Position numbers and translations under genes: made by a program. From Tetradesmus obliquus (lineage: Eukaryota > Chlorophyta > Chlorophyceae > Sphaeropleales > Scenedesmaceae), in assembly GCA_030272155.1 (NCBI GenBank), contig CP126193.1, positions 6,882,001-6,946,000 on the forward strand: a stretch of DNA of 64,000 nt, read 5' to 3'. The notes beneath the pieces are model-generated. The model made no database searches, was not told the DNA's origin, and saw only the letters and a program-made list of their open reading frames with translations. Below are positions 46,854-58,869 of this stretch, piece after piece. Within the stretch, counting starts at the first letter, position 1. Every line of letters starts with the position of its first letter.

Positions 46854-47753
46854 CTAGCACTGCTTGGGCCCTGGGCTGAGATTGGGTATTGACAGAATGC
46901 TGCACGTTCACCAGCGCCATTGCATTGCGGTGCACGGCCAGCCTGTCTTATGAACATACTTTGCAGACGCGTATACAGCTGATGCTGATGCATCAGCGAG
47001 ACATATGTATCAGGTTGTTGCGCCAGATCCTTATGCAGCCTTTGGCGCTGTCGTTACCTGGTGTGGCTTGACTGGTGACTTCAGGGCATTGACAATGCCA
47101 ACGTTGACGGCCAACTCTTCCAGGTCTTTGTGGTTGCAGTCTCCTTGACCTGTCACGTCAGCTGTTTGAGGCGTTGTGTACACAACATGTGCTGTACAGC
47201 AACATGTCAGCCTGGACTCCAGGCCTGGGAGGCAGCGTGCTTGTGTTGCATATTGTTGCACACATTTGTGTAGGTATGTGTGTTTGCTGTGCTGCCAGTG
47301 ACCGTGATCCTCGTCATGACTCCTCATCCCACCGAATTTATCGTAACGATGTTGCTGACCCGAACTGCCAGCATCGGGCGGCATGATACTGTCATGCGGG
47401 AAATTTGAAAGTCACGGCAGCATCCATACTGAGTAAACGCACCGATGCTTGAAACGCCCCATCAGGGTAATGGTCGTGTTCATACACGTCAATTGTGTTT
47501 GCCAAACACACCTCCGGCTGTATGAGAGCTGCTCCGGATCGTTGCAGGCTTCAGCGTATGCACCAGCTCCAGTACACGTCAAGCACACTCCCAGTACGGC
47601 ACAATTCAGCACAATCGCTTTTCAAAACTTTTCAAGCGGTGCTGTGAGCCGGACGTCGCCACGTAGCTGCAGTGGGAGCAGCAAGAAAAGGAGTGGGGCA
47701 CACTGGCAGTGCCTTCTGGCAGAGAGCAGCAGGATATAGCAGAGGTTGATGCC
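46854..47753. other. Spacer between WRAP73 and the MYND gene
   Basis: 0.9 kb without a supportable gene. It should contain the WRAP73 3' untranslated region and the promoter of the next gene. No repeat or TATA box was recognised. Confidence 0.55.
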
Positions 47754-49190
47754 ATGTCAGGGGTAGCAGACGTCTCAAGCAATGGCAGTGACGTTGCTAG
47801 GCTGGACGAGGTGCGTGCCCAGTGCAGGGTGCTGCTCCACAATGCTTGTTGCACGTGGTAGTGCACGATACATGTATCCGCAACTTTTCTTGACACTTGT
47901 CCACCCACCAGCACAAGTGCTCCCTGCCACCTGCAACAAGCACTCAAAGTCAGACAAGGCAATGGTGACTCTAAAAGCTTATTGCATCAGCTCTGGTCCA
48001 CAGGCATTGCCGTGCACTCAAAGAAGCCGCTGCTTTTGCCCTGCTGTTTACTGCAGCTGTGCCAAGCAGCATCAGAGGCAGCGTCACAGCTCAGCCGCTT
48101 GTGGAAGCAGTCTGCACACACCAAGCTGCTGCAGCAGCCTCCCACTCAGAAGATGAGTGCCAAGCATGCAGCACTCTTCCTTCAGAGCAAAAAGCACACA
48201 GCTGCGCTGGAACATGCTCTGTCGCTTGCAGCCCAAATATGCGCAGATCTGCAGCAGCAGGGCCATCCACAGCACGGCCAGGACTTTGTCGACAGGGTTT
48301 TGGCTTCCAAGCCAGTGCCCACGCTTACCAGGCTGCTGATGTGGCTGCAGCAGAAGCCAGAGCGCCTGCAGCTGCATGCGCTGGAAGCATGGAGCACAAG
48401 CCCAGCAAGCAGCAGCAGCAGCAACCATCTAGACTACGGGATCCTTTGGATGGTGACTGCTGGAGGTAAGCGTATTCAGCTGGAGCAATCAATGCCAGCG
48501 TTAGAGCCGGGGGCGAACAGCATTAACGTGTCAACAGGGCGGCTATGTGGAGAGCACATACACAGCAGTATAGCAGGACATCTTCTGCGTCTGCAATGCT
48601 CAACTCAGCTTGGGACTGCTTTGCCGATGTGATGGAGATGTGATGGGACGGCAGCAGCCGCAGCATGCAGCAAGTACCATGCCTATGTGTCATCCTGGCG
48701 CTGCTGCTGCTGCAGCACCTGCTGCCACCCTTGTTTTGCTGCTCTCAACTGTGGTTAGCTTCATCGTGGTGTGCTGCAACAGAATACCTTTATTATTACA
48801 AAAACTTTGCTGCTCTCCCTCACAGCACCACTCTGTGCCCTGACCACCTGCGCCATGCAGGGCTTGTTGCGCTGCTGGACTTTGTGTTGAAATTCGGCGG
48901 CAGCAGCAGCAGCAGCAGCAGCAGCAAGACGCCCGCGGTGCTTGGCGAGCAGCTGATCCAGCAAGGTAGGGCATGGTAGTGCTTGCGGGGATGCTGGCAG
49001 CAGTGCACCCTGACAACCCCCTGATGTGTGCTGCCTGGCCGCTAGCCCAGTTGGCGCAGCAGTGCACAAACTCACTCTGTTACCAAATGAACCATAGCTT
49101 CACTCGGTTTCATCAGTGTAGCGCCCCTGAATTGTGCAACCCCCTGACTTGTGCAGGCCCGTGGTGGCACTTGCCATATGCCCTCACCTG

Positions 49191-49274
<84 letters not shown>

Positions 49275-49555
49275 AGGCCTGCCTCTGCAGCTGCCAGCCT
49301 TCCTGCTGCAGTCCGTCAACCTCCTTGCAGCAGCCGGGCAGCCGGTGGTGTGCTCGCCGCTGCGCACTGCAATGCGTGTGGTGGAGGCTTTTATAAGAGC
49401 GCTCACGCATGAGCACTGCGTGGCAGCGCTTGGCTTCAAGTGGTCCTGGGCAGCAGTCATGCTGCAGCAGCTGCTGAACTACGCAGTGGCTGCAGGCCTG
49501 ATGCGCGCACTGCCAGGCGGAGCAGCAGCGCCGTCAGCGGCGGTGTGCAGGGCAG

Positions 49556-49596
<41 letters not shown>

Positions 49597-50912
49597 GGGA
49601 AGATATGGGAGAAACTGGCGTGCGCACAGGTCATAGCTCCTGTTGAATGCCTGCTGCGGTGTGCCAAGACGGCCCTGCTGCTGCAAAGCAAGCGGCAGCG
49701 CCTGTTGGACTGCACGCCTGCACAGGTGCACTCATCAGAGGCATGTCAGGCGTTCATCTTCCAGTCAGTGACAGCAGAGCTGGCACTGCAGCTGCTGGCG
49801 AGCCGCTGTCTGCTCATGCACCAGCAGCTGAAAGCAGTACAGCAGTACAAGCTGCAGCAGCAGCAGCAGCAGCAGCAGCAGCCGGTCCGGCTGCTGCGGC
49901 TGTCGCTGCAGCTTGGCAAGCGCATGCGTGGTGACCTGCTGCTGCTGCCTGATCCGAAGTCCAGGCTGGCTGAGCTGCTGCCAGGAGACGTGTTCACGGC
50001 TGCCGATGCAGCAATGCACGCACGCCGCCGCAGCAGCAGCGGCAGCAGCAGCAGGGACGTTGGCATGTTTGACCTGAACGACACGTGCACTATGCTGAAT
50101 CTGCTGCTCTTCACGCTTATAGACGCCTGCATACCCAGCAGCAGCAGCCACAGCAGCACCAGTGCCAGCGGCAGCCAGCTGGTGCTCTCTGGGCCAGCAC
50201 TGCAGCTGACAGCAGAGCTGCTGCTGCTGGCTGCTGCGCACTGGCAGCAGCTTTACTACAGCTTGACTGGGCGGCAGCAGTGGCTGCTGAACAAGCAGAC
50301 AGCGCAGCTAACAAGCGAGGAACGTGCGGAAGTACAGGGGGTCAGAACCGGCAAGCTCGCTGCTGCGCACGAGCTACTGACAAGCTGTGAACGGCTGCTG
50401 CGGCAGCAGGTGACGCAGGCATGGGCCGGTGGGCAGGCGCAGGCGCCGATGCAGCTGTTGCAGCAGAGCGGCGGGCAGGTGCTGCTGCAGGGCCTGAGCC
50501 TGGCGGTGCGCTGCAGCAGCAGTGATGTGGCGCTGCGCAAGTATCTGACCGTATCTGAGATGCTGTTTGTGCTGTCAGACTATGTTGGAGGTGAGTGTCC
50601 CAAACCCGCTGTTGGTGTGTGGTACCCCACCGGACCCTCGGGTACGGCAGGGATGGTAGGAGACGTTGAGGCGCATGGGGTCCTCATCGCCAAACACGTC
50701 CCCTTCCGTAACTTATGCGGGTGTTAAGTGTGAACACACCACGCGTAGCTCATTCATTCATTCATTGGTGTGTGGTGCCTCTGCTTTGCTGCATTCCATG
50801 TGCAGCACAATTCCCCATGCTTCATCACCCAAATGCAACTCAACAGCACATCAGCCCTGTGCCGCACAGGAGTGCACTACGCATAACATACAATGCATCG
50901 AGCTGCTGCTGC

Positions 50913-50944
<32 letters not shown>

Positions 50945-52279
50945 GCACGCACAGACTGCGGTGAGGAGGGTGTGCTGCACCGCACCAGGCGGGACCTGTT
51001 CACCAGCCAGCTGGCGCGCAAGAACCCGGTGCCCTTCTTTCAACTCCTGGACATCTGCGTGAGGTCGGGCCAGCTGCATATGACCACGCGCGAGGTTCTG
51101 CATCTGATGCAGCTGCTGGTGCACGGCAGCAGCAGGATCGGCACCAAGGGGCTGGCAGAGCTGCTCGCTGACCCTGCAGCAACAGCAGCGCTGGCCTCGG
51201 CGCTGTGCAGCATACTGAAGGTTAGCGCTAGAAGCTTCTCTGCAGCAGCAGCAGTGGCAGAGGTGGTGCAGACTCCCGGGTTGCGCACAGCATCTGTTGG
51301 TGCAGGCGCTTGCAACCTTGAGCCTCCCGCCACCAACTTCACTGCTGCGATGCAGCTGCTGCCACCGCTGCAGCAGCTGTGCTGTGCACTGAAGGCAGCA
51401 GTGCGGGCCGTAGAGCAGGACGCAGCTGCAGCAGCAGCTGCGGTGAGCAGCAGCAACAGCAGCAGGGTTGAGCAAGCAAAGACCAGTGCTGTGTTCCTGA
51501 TGGTGCTGCTGCACCAGCGGCTGCTGGCGCTGCTGGAAGCTGCAGCAGGCAGTGCTGCACTTCATGAGCCAGACCTCCACGCAGCAGCAGCAGCTGCAGC
51601 TTCTGCACCACCTGCGGCAGGTTGCGGCGCGTACATGATGCTTGAGCTGACGCTTGTTGTGGCAGGAGTGCTGCTGGAGGCCGCAATGTTTGAGGAGTAC
51701 TTGCAGCCGCAGCACGCTGCTGCTGCTGCTGCTGCTGCTGCTGAGGCACGCAGCAACAGTTCAGGCGCAAGACAATTATCAGCGGCAGCGGCAGATGCGC
51801 AACACGACGTCAGCAGCAGCGGCAGCAGCAGCAGCAGCAAGGCTGTGCGTTGGCATTACCTGCTGCGGCTGCATGAGTCGCGCAAGCTGGCGGCTGCAGC
51901 AGCAGCCGTCTCTGCAGCCTGGACTTCTGATGCTGCTAAGGTAGTTCGTGGTGCATGTATTACTGCAGCGGCAGATGCAGAGACCCTTGTAGTAGCTCAA
52001 CAGGCGGCGGCGGCAGGAGGCTGTGAGCAGATACAGCCGCTGATGGAACATCTGCTGGGCTTTTGCAGGGCGCTGAGCGCTGTTGCGCCGCTGCCTGTGG
52101 TGTGCAACAACCCCGAGTGCAGTGCACTGCATGGTGTCTCGGAAGCAGCGGCTGCACGCTTTGTTTGCAGCGGGTGCGGCTGCCGCTACTGCAGCGCTGC
52201 CTGCCAGGCTGCTGGCTGGAGGAGCCACAAGAAGGGCTGCAGGCGCATGGCAGCATGCGGGATGAGGGTGGAGGGCTGA
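47754..52279 (+). CDS. Large helical protein with C-terminal MYND zinc finger
   Basis: Exons are 47754-47810, 48057-48465, 48783-48965, 49277-50590 and 50955-52279, which give 1,095 codons plus stop with consistent phases. The start is MSGVADVSSNGSDVARLDE. The body is alpha-helical and low in recognisable motifs, broken by Gln, Ser and Ala runs (for example about 49,558-49,590, 49,855-49,880 and 51,715-51,742). The C-terminus holds a MYND-type finger with the Cys/His pattern CNNPEC, CSGCGCRYC, C and HKKGC in order. MYND fingers bind proline-rich peptides in partners. Green algae have many such long proteins with one C-terminal MYND finger and unknown role, so I give no gene symbol. The 48783 acceptor was preferred to a later one because only it keeps phase, giving EYLYYYKNFAALPHS. 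Confidence 0.85.
49190..49276 (+). repeat. (CTG)n tract ending at a 3' splice site
   Basis: About 28 uninterrupted CTG triplets run up to the CTGCAG acceptor of the fourth exon of the MYND gene. It is the longest of at least ten such tracts in introns of this window. Confidence 0.95.
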
Positions 52280-53107
52280 CAGTATTTGCGGTGTAGATGC
52301 AGCAGCAACGCAGCAGCGGCAGAGTTCAGCTCAGGACCTGCAGCAAAGCAGCAGCGAAAAGGTTGGTGAAGGAGGGTGGCATCAGCACTTACCTTACACT
52401 TGGTTTCATCTGGGTGTGGTCAGCTGGCCCTTGAGCGGCATTGGCGGTTGTGTTTGTCCAGGGAAGAAAGCGGCAAGTTGGTGCCACCTGCTGTTGGTAC
52501 TCCGGACAGTAAGAGAACCTTGGCTTGGAGCCGATGTTGTGTTGTTGGAATTGACTGGTCTGTTGTTGGTGTCTTGAACATTACACCATGCATGAAGTTC
52601 ATGGTGCGCTGTTGCCAACTTCACACTTGCCAGGTGGCGGTGCAGCATGTGCCGTAGAAGGCTTATCACGGGAGGCAAGCCTTGGAAGTGCTGCTTTCAG
52701 CGGATGGTGCGTCCATTGTCTGACCAGGAGTCTGGCTGAAGGGTGGCGACAGTTCCAGCTGGAACTCCATCCGCAGCTGCAGCTGGGTGCTTTCATCGGG
52801 TCGCAGTGTTGTGACTTGTGCGCGTCACCGCTGTTTGCTGCGCTCAAGTTTGCGTTGTTCGCAGCAGCATTCCTCGGCCCTGGCAGGCATGCGCCCGGGA
52901 CGAAACGCAGGCAGCAAAGTTTGAAAACCCTACACCGAACCAGTGAATTACTGCAGGCAGTGTGTGATTCAATGAGCGGTTGCAGTATTTTGTTAACTCA
53001 TCTGCGTGTTTGCTGCACTTATGCATTACTCCAGCCCGCCCTCGTACCGACACAGACGCCTGCAGGCTACGCGTTTGCAAAGCAGGGACAGATCTAGGCT
53101 CGTTTGC
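52280..53107. other. Spacer between the MYND gene and the hydrolase gene
   Basis: 0.8 kb without a supportable gene. A 169-codon open frame at 52,588-53,097 has a plausible length but no recognisable motif and ends against the start of the next gene, so I treat it as chance. Confidence 0.5.
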
Positions 53108-55350
53108 ATGAGCAGCAATATTTCAACCAGCAAGGCAGTTACCTTTATAAACAACGATGTGAGTCACACGTGTTCAACTGCAGTGGACACACAGCCTTCT
53201 GCTCCTGTACAGCACATGCTGCTGCTGCAGTGCTGCTGCTGCTGTGCGCTGCTGACTTCGCTGAATTGCAGCTGTGAAATGAATGTGACACATGAGCAGT
53301 GCTCAAGAATGATGTGTGTCAGTTGAATCAGCCTGTGCTTGGGGTTGCAGGGGCTGAAGCTTGCAGGAACGCTCACTAGCAGCAGCAACCCAGGCAGCCA
53401 GCAATGTATCATCATGTGCCATGGCTACCAGAGCTACAGGGAAGGCTTCCAACTGCCGGCACTGGCAGCTGCTCTGGCAGAAGCAGGTAAGCTATTGGTA
53501 ACAGAATGCAGCTCACGCTGACGGTCACGCCACGCTTGCCAGTACCAGTTGCCAATGTGTACTTGTTCACTAGTTCAAGATCATGTGTTACATGGTGGAT
53601 GGCCTAGCACACAATGCACCCACTTCATCCAGGTATACCCTTTGCTGCTGCTGTGTACTGCCAGGCGCATTCACTCTGCAGTATTGCAGCAAAGGTCTCT
53701 GCAGCAGCAGTGTGCTGCGGGGAGTGCGCGCCCAAGGCCCAAAGCATGCAGTCAAAACAACTGATCCTCACCTTCTGCTGCTTGCAGGCTACAACAGCTT
53801 TAGGTTTGACTTCAGCGGTGAGTTTGACCAGCACGCTTGCAGGACACTTGCAGGCAACGTGCACGGCAGGCGTGCTTACAGCAGCTGCACAAGTGGGCTG
53901 CGCCCTGCCCCCTGATGGCATGCAATGCATGTCCATGCAGGCATCAGCGCAGCACTTCAGGAACACTGGCAGCAGTAGCCACGGCATGCAGCAGAGCCAG
54001 GGAAACAGTGCAGGGGACAGCAGCAGCAGCAGAGGAGAACACAGTCGTCCTAGGCGTGCCTAGGCGTGCCTCCCCCGCCCTTCGTCGCCCTCATGCAAGT
54101 TGATGTCTAAGCCAGGTGCAAGGCCTTGGAACTGCCGCATTCCCGACATTGGTTTGCAGCTTTTCGTGCTCACACCCTCTCTGCTGCTGGTGGCGCTGGC
54201 TGCTCAACAATTGCTGCTGCTGCCAGGCAATGGCGACAGCGAAGGCACCTTCCGCTTTGCCAACTACTGGGGTGAGGTGGCTGAGATCCATGCGGCCAAG
54301 CAGCACCTGCAGCAGCATGAGGGGCAGGCCGTCATTGGGCTGCTAGGTAAGGGCCGGGGGTTGCAATGCAAGCCTTGCGGTGCAGTACAATGTAGTGCGG
54401 CGATGCCGGAGGCCGGTAGGCTTGATGCGGTGAAGTGCGGCAAAGTGCAGCCACCTTGGCCTGTTGCATGTGTGGCAGTTCTGGGGTATTCGCACTACAT
54501 GCTGCTGTCTTTGACCACGTGCAGCATGCTCGTGCAAAGCAACGCAGCTGCGTCTCCTGACCTGTACTGCCTCCTTCTGTCGGAACTTTATGCCGCATCA
54601 GGGCACTCCAAAGCCGGCGGCGAGGTGGTGCTGTACGCCTCGTCATATGACGACATTCCACTCGTTATTAACGTAGCCGGGCGCTTCTGGATGGACAGGG
54701 GCGTCACCATGCGCTTTGGGGAAGACATTTTTGAGCGTGCAGCAGCAGCCCCTGTGGAGATGCCTGCTCAGAGAGATGATGGGCACACCTTCACCTGGCT
54801 GCTCACAAAAGAAGTGAGCGAGCTGGCAGACCTGTGGAATGCATGGTTTGGTACAGCACCTTCACATGTCATAAGTCTTAAAACATAACACGCCAGGAGC
54901 TTTGCAGCAGCAGTGCATAGGATGTGGCTCCTGCAGCGCATCACTGGCATGTGGCATGCTGATCAACGCATGCTGTGACAGCGCAGCAGGGAAAGGGCCA
55001 TTCCCAGTCGCAACAAGCCAGAGTGGCACGGTGCATAATGTGTGTGTTGGCGGCATAACTGTCTGCATTCACCTGTGTGTCTGCAGGACCTGGACGAGCG
55101 AATGAACCTAGACATGGCTGCAGCAGCTGCTGGCATCAAGCGCTCAAAGGTCCTGACCATACACGGCACTGCTGACAGCGTCATCCCAATCGATGATGGC
55201 CGCCAGATGGCTGAAAGCATAGCAGGCAGCAGCTTGGTTGAGGTTGAGGGGGCGGACCACAACTTCCGAGCATCAGAGCAGGTGCTGCAGCAGCTGATAG
55301 CCGCAGTGCTGGGTTTCCTGCAAGAAGGCAAGGCCAAGGGCTGGGTGTGA
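53108..55350 (+). CDS. Alpha/beta hydrolase (serine hydrolase)
   Basis: Exons are 53108-53158, 53351-53486, 53788-53817, 54227-54346, 54602-54813 and 55087-55350, in phase, 270 codons plus stop. The fold markers are an oxyanion-loop HGY (IIMCHGYQSYREGFQLP), GYNSFRFDFSGNGDSEG, the nucleophile elbow GHSKAGG (Ser about 115), the acid in HGTADSVIP (Asp about 213) and the base in VEGADHNF (His about 241). All three catalytic residues are present. The elbow has one extra Ala compared with GHSKGG of plant and yeast relatives. The product appears cytosolic, with no signal peptide. By family it hydrolyses esters or amides, but the substrate cannot be told from sequence. The first exon, MSSNISTSKAVTFINND, is supported by phase and a GTGAGT donor. 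Confidence 0.9.
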
Positions 55351-56758
55351 GCACCAGCACTGCACCTGGCAGCTGCCGCTAGGCAACAGCAGTGTAGACA
55401 TTTCAAAGGCGTGCATTCACGTTGGCATGGTGTCTTCCATGCTTTGTCAAGCCGTTGACATTGGCTATGGTCCATTGCATGGAGTCATGCTTTGTACGTG
55501 CACCTCAGCTCAGATCCCAGATCTGGTAGGCACTCCAAGGTTTGGCAACAGGCTAGCAGGCAGCGCGGTGGCACCGCACAGGCTTGTAAGCGTTTTGGTG
55601 TGTGTGACCAGTGATTGCTGGGGTGCTTTCTCCTCAGGTGGATGCTACTCTCTATCCACTCCTGCTGCTGCTTCTTTGCAGATCTCTGCGGTACCGCTAC
55701 TGGTAGTCATTGCAACTACAGGCTGCTGTTCTTGACATGCATGTTCAGGCGTTGTTAAGCGCGGCTGGGCGGTGGCTGAACGCTTTATGACGTTTTTGGT
55801 TTAGTGCAGCTGAAACACGCGTGGTGACACCTGCAGGTGACACTGTCTCGCCAGCATCAGCGCGAGAGGAGCAGTCTGCTATTATGTGACGTATGTATAC
55901 AGCTACACGAGACGTCAAGGTCAGTACTGTCACTTACAGGAGCTTTGCGAACACCGTTACTGTCGCAAGCAGCGCTGAACATACTAGCCACAACACCACT
56001 TTAATGCAGATCATACACGTAGTTATTTCCTTCTGATTTAACCTAGGCGTTACCCGCTGCTTAAGCAGCAGGTGAGGTACTGTCACGTCAACATGGCAGA
56101 GGCAGCGCGATTGACTTCCTGCTGAGCAGCAAGGGCATGATGCATCGAGATACAATCTGCCAAACTGTGGCAGAGCAGGAGTTTGACCTCGAGGTGAGCA
56201 GGAAGATGCAGCGGATGTCAGCAGCTTGTGCTGAAGCAGCAGACCAGCACGCCTTGGCCCACGTGGGCCCACATGCACACTGTGCCAGGTCAGCACCATT
56301 TCACGCCCTGCAGCGGTTGCATAGCCTGCCATTGGCACCTAGGGGTGGTATGCATCATTGAAGTGTCAGCAAAACTTGTTGTGGCTGGCAGGGTGGCACC
56401 GAAGGATGCCAACCTTGCTCAGCTTCTATGTTCTAGCACCCTGCTTTAGGAAGACGTCATCGCCTGAGTGGCCGCCCCGGGTTTAGACTGTCACTTGCCA
56501 CCACATGAACATTGTTTTTGCACCAGCATTTTTATGCAGCATTTCCTAAAAAGTGACCTTCTCCTCCCTTCTGATCCACACCCATTGTCAATCAAGTCAA
56601 GCACAAAAAATTACCATCACGAGACTTTCTGCGGGGGCCTCCTGGTCCAGCATTGCCTGAAGGTGCAGAACTGTGCAATCACTGTATGAATACGTTCTGA
56701 CACATCATCTACCACATGCTAAAAGACTCTGCAAACTGCATGTTAGCATGCACCGCAG
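55351..56758. other. Mostly unassigned, possibly 5' exons of the next gene
   Basis: I cannot support a full gene here. An open frame around 56,100-56,360 reads DFLLSSKGMMHRDTICQTVAEQEFDLE followed by a GTGAGC donor at 56,193, and could be an upstream exon of the gene whose last exons start at 56,759. The rest shows nothing. Confidence 0.35.
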
Positions 56759-57387
56759 TACTCCCACCTGCGGAGCCTGGACTGCACAGAGCAGGAGAAC
56801 CCCCACGGGCGCCACCTCACTCCCCAGAAGACATACAGCATGCGGGACGTGGCAAGGCTGGCTTTGCAAGTCAACGGGCCCACAGGAGAGAACCTTCTGC
56901 TGCGCAAGCAGCGTGCAGATGCAAAGCTGCAACGCTCAGATACAAAGCAGCGCATCGCAGCGGAGCAGAAGGCAGCAGCAGCAGCGCTCACGCCGTCAAG
57001 CCTGTCAGAGAAGCTCTGCAAGAAAGCTGGGGTGGCACCGTGGAGCAAGCTGACCAAGCAGGACATGTTGACCAAGTTTGACTTGGAGTACAGTGAGCTG
57101 GAAGCCCTAGGGGTGGCGTTTGAGGCAAAGCCCAACCCCAGGAACCCCAGGTTTTTTTTGTTTTTTTTTTTGGTTCAGGAACCCCAGGTTTCAGGAACCC
57201 CAGGTTTAAGCCCATGCGGCTATACAAGGCTGGGGACGTGGCCAGTGCCTTGGCTAGGAAGCAGCAGAGGGCCCAGGAGCTGCAGCAGCAGCGGGAAAAT
57301 GCCAGAGCAGCACAGATGGCGGCCTCTCGGCGCGCTGCGCGGGCAGCTGCAGCCGCAATTGAGGCAGCTGCAGAGCAGCAGGCATGA
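56759..57387 (+). CDS. Unidentified gene, last two exons
   Basis: Two coding exons, 56759-57150 and 57204-57387, are joined across a 53-bp intron in phase. They give about 192 residues and are open at the 5' side. The sequence starts YSHLRSLDCTEQENPHGRHL, has TYSMRDVARLALQVNGP, a Lys/Arg/Gln/Ala-rich helix, KAGVAPWSKLTKQDMLTKF, and then NPRNPRFKPMRLYKAGDV. It ends in a long Arg/Gln/Ala helix. I recognise motif flavour (HGRHL and RFKPMRLY) but cannot name the family. The charged, helical character suits a nucleic-acid-associated or scaffold protein. That is only a guess. The acceptor before 56,759 (CACCGCAG) is in phase with an upstream exon ending at a codon boundary, such as the one proposed at about 56,192. 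Confidence 0.6.
57151..57203 (+). repeat. Micro-intron built from tandem copies of the exon edge
   Basis: The word AGGAACCCCAGGTTT occurs three times. The first copy forms the donor side (CCCCAG|GTTTTTTTT), the third forms the acceptor side (CCCCAG|GTTTAAG), and a T-rich run fills the middle. Removing the 53 bp restores NPRNPRFKPMRLY. Both splice points use the same copied CCCCAG|GTTT. Confidence 0.75.
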
Positions 57388-58869
57388 AGCGGTGTTATGT
57401 CAGTCAGTATGGGCTTAGGCACTACTGTGCTTATTGCTTATTGTACAGTGACAGCAGGCAGACGAGAGGGACACTGCCTGTTCACAACGGCTAATACTGC
57501 GAGCACCCCCCCCCCCCCCCCAAAGCACCCTGAACCCCACAGTGGGGAATTTGACTGGTCGCCGAGCGAGGTTGACCTACCAGCAGGCAGCCTTACAGGC
57601 ATTGTAATTTCATCGAAGACAATAACACTACTTCAGTTATTCGTCTTGCAAAACATCGGGGCAACAGCTCATGTTTCCACGAGTGAACCGATGCTTCGCC
57701 TTACGAAAAGGCCAGACTGCTTTTGCTGTGGCAAATCAGTTCGATAAGATTGTAAAACGTTACCAATTGTACCTAGTAGTTTTTTGGGCTCTCCTGCAGA
57801 GTATGTTTGTGCCATCAGTCCAGATGCTGCCAAGCCAGTAGGGCCCATGGCCCAGCACCAGCACCACCGTGTGCAAGACATGCTCTGTGAAGCTCAAATT
57901 TTATGCAGCTAGCTACAAGAGTCAGACTGAAGTTCGCTCCACTAAGCGCAGCTGCACCCCAACATCACCACCAGCGGCAAAGCATGTGTGCAGTACTGCT
58001 GCAGCGGGCAGTACGGTACTGCAGCACAGCCCGGCACCACCATCAGCGCTTGAGAGCCCTTGGTAAGCATCATCAGTGCCAGTATATCAACCTAGGCTGT
58101 ACACGTCATCGTATGCATATCCTGACACTCATGAGGTCCCGGAATCCGCTTGCAGGAGGGTGGGGGGTTTTAAGAGGCCGCAGCTTCACACTTCTGTTGA
58201 CAAAGAGAACATGCCAACGTGTGCACAGCGGCTGGAGCAGCTGGTTGGCGCAGCACCTGCTGGTTTGACAGCGTTGGGAGCCCTTTGCCCCTGCGAGTCA
58301 ATGACAGGCTGACTGGGCAACCACCAAATCTATCAACCATGATAGACTGAGGACCGGGTACAGTGACACAGTATATATTGCTGATAATTGTGGATTGCAT
58401 GCTAACACATGCTTGCAACAGCTGGCTTGGATTGATCGGTCGCAGCAAAGTGTCACTGGCAAGTGCCGCGGCGGTCAACAACGGCGTGATGGCATAAACC
58501 GGAACGCAATGTTCATATGACCTAGTACTGTGATTATTTGACATGTTGTAGCCTGCATAGCTGCCTGCATAAGGGAGTGACATTTGACGGCCAGTACGTA
58601 TGAGCATGACACACCCGATTGCTTTCCATCGACGGGCATCAAAGGCCATCAGCAACACTATGAAATGCAAAGATAGCTATCTGGACAGTTCCCAGGTGCT
58701 ACACCCTACTGTCGCTTGCGTGTGCCCAAAGGTAAAGTGTTATGTCAATGCGTAAACCTGCAGGCAGTGTACCAGTGGCTCCCTCACCATCATGCATTGG
58801 CAGTCGATGCTTGTCTATGACGTATGTTAGGCATGCGCAACACTTTGTTACCCAACGAGCACAGCACAG
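57388..58869. other. Spacer before the transporter gene
   Basis: No gene that I can support. A poly-C run lies at about 57,507-57,521. Two open frames at 57,869-58,066 and 58,076-58,312 could be exons of a small gene (SVDKENMPTCAQRLEQLVG in the second), with a TTGGTAAGC donor after the first, but I find no start, family or consistent phase. Confidence 0.4.

Noticed and set aside
49072-49460. Poly-Ser and poly-Ala frames opposite the (CTG)n tract in the MYND gene
   Set aside because: They consist of the translated triplet tract and antisense of a well-supported exon.
57869-58312. Two-exon small gene before the transporter
   Set aside because: Open frames and one donor site exist, but no start codon context, acceptor phase or homology could be agreed on.
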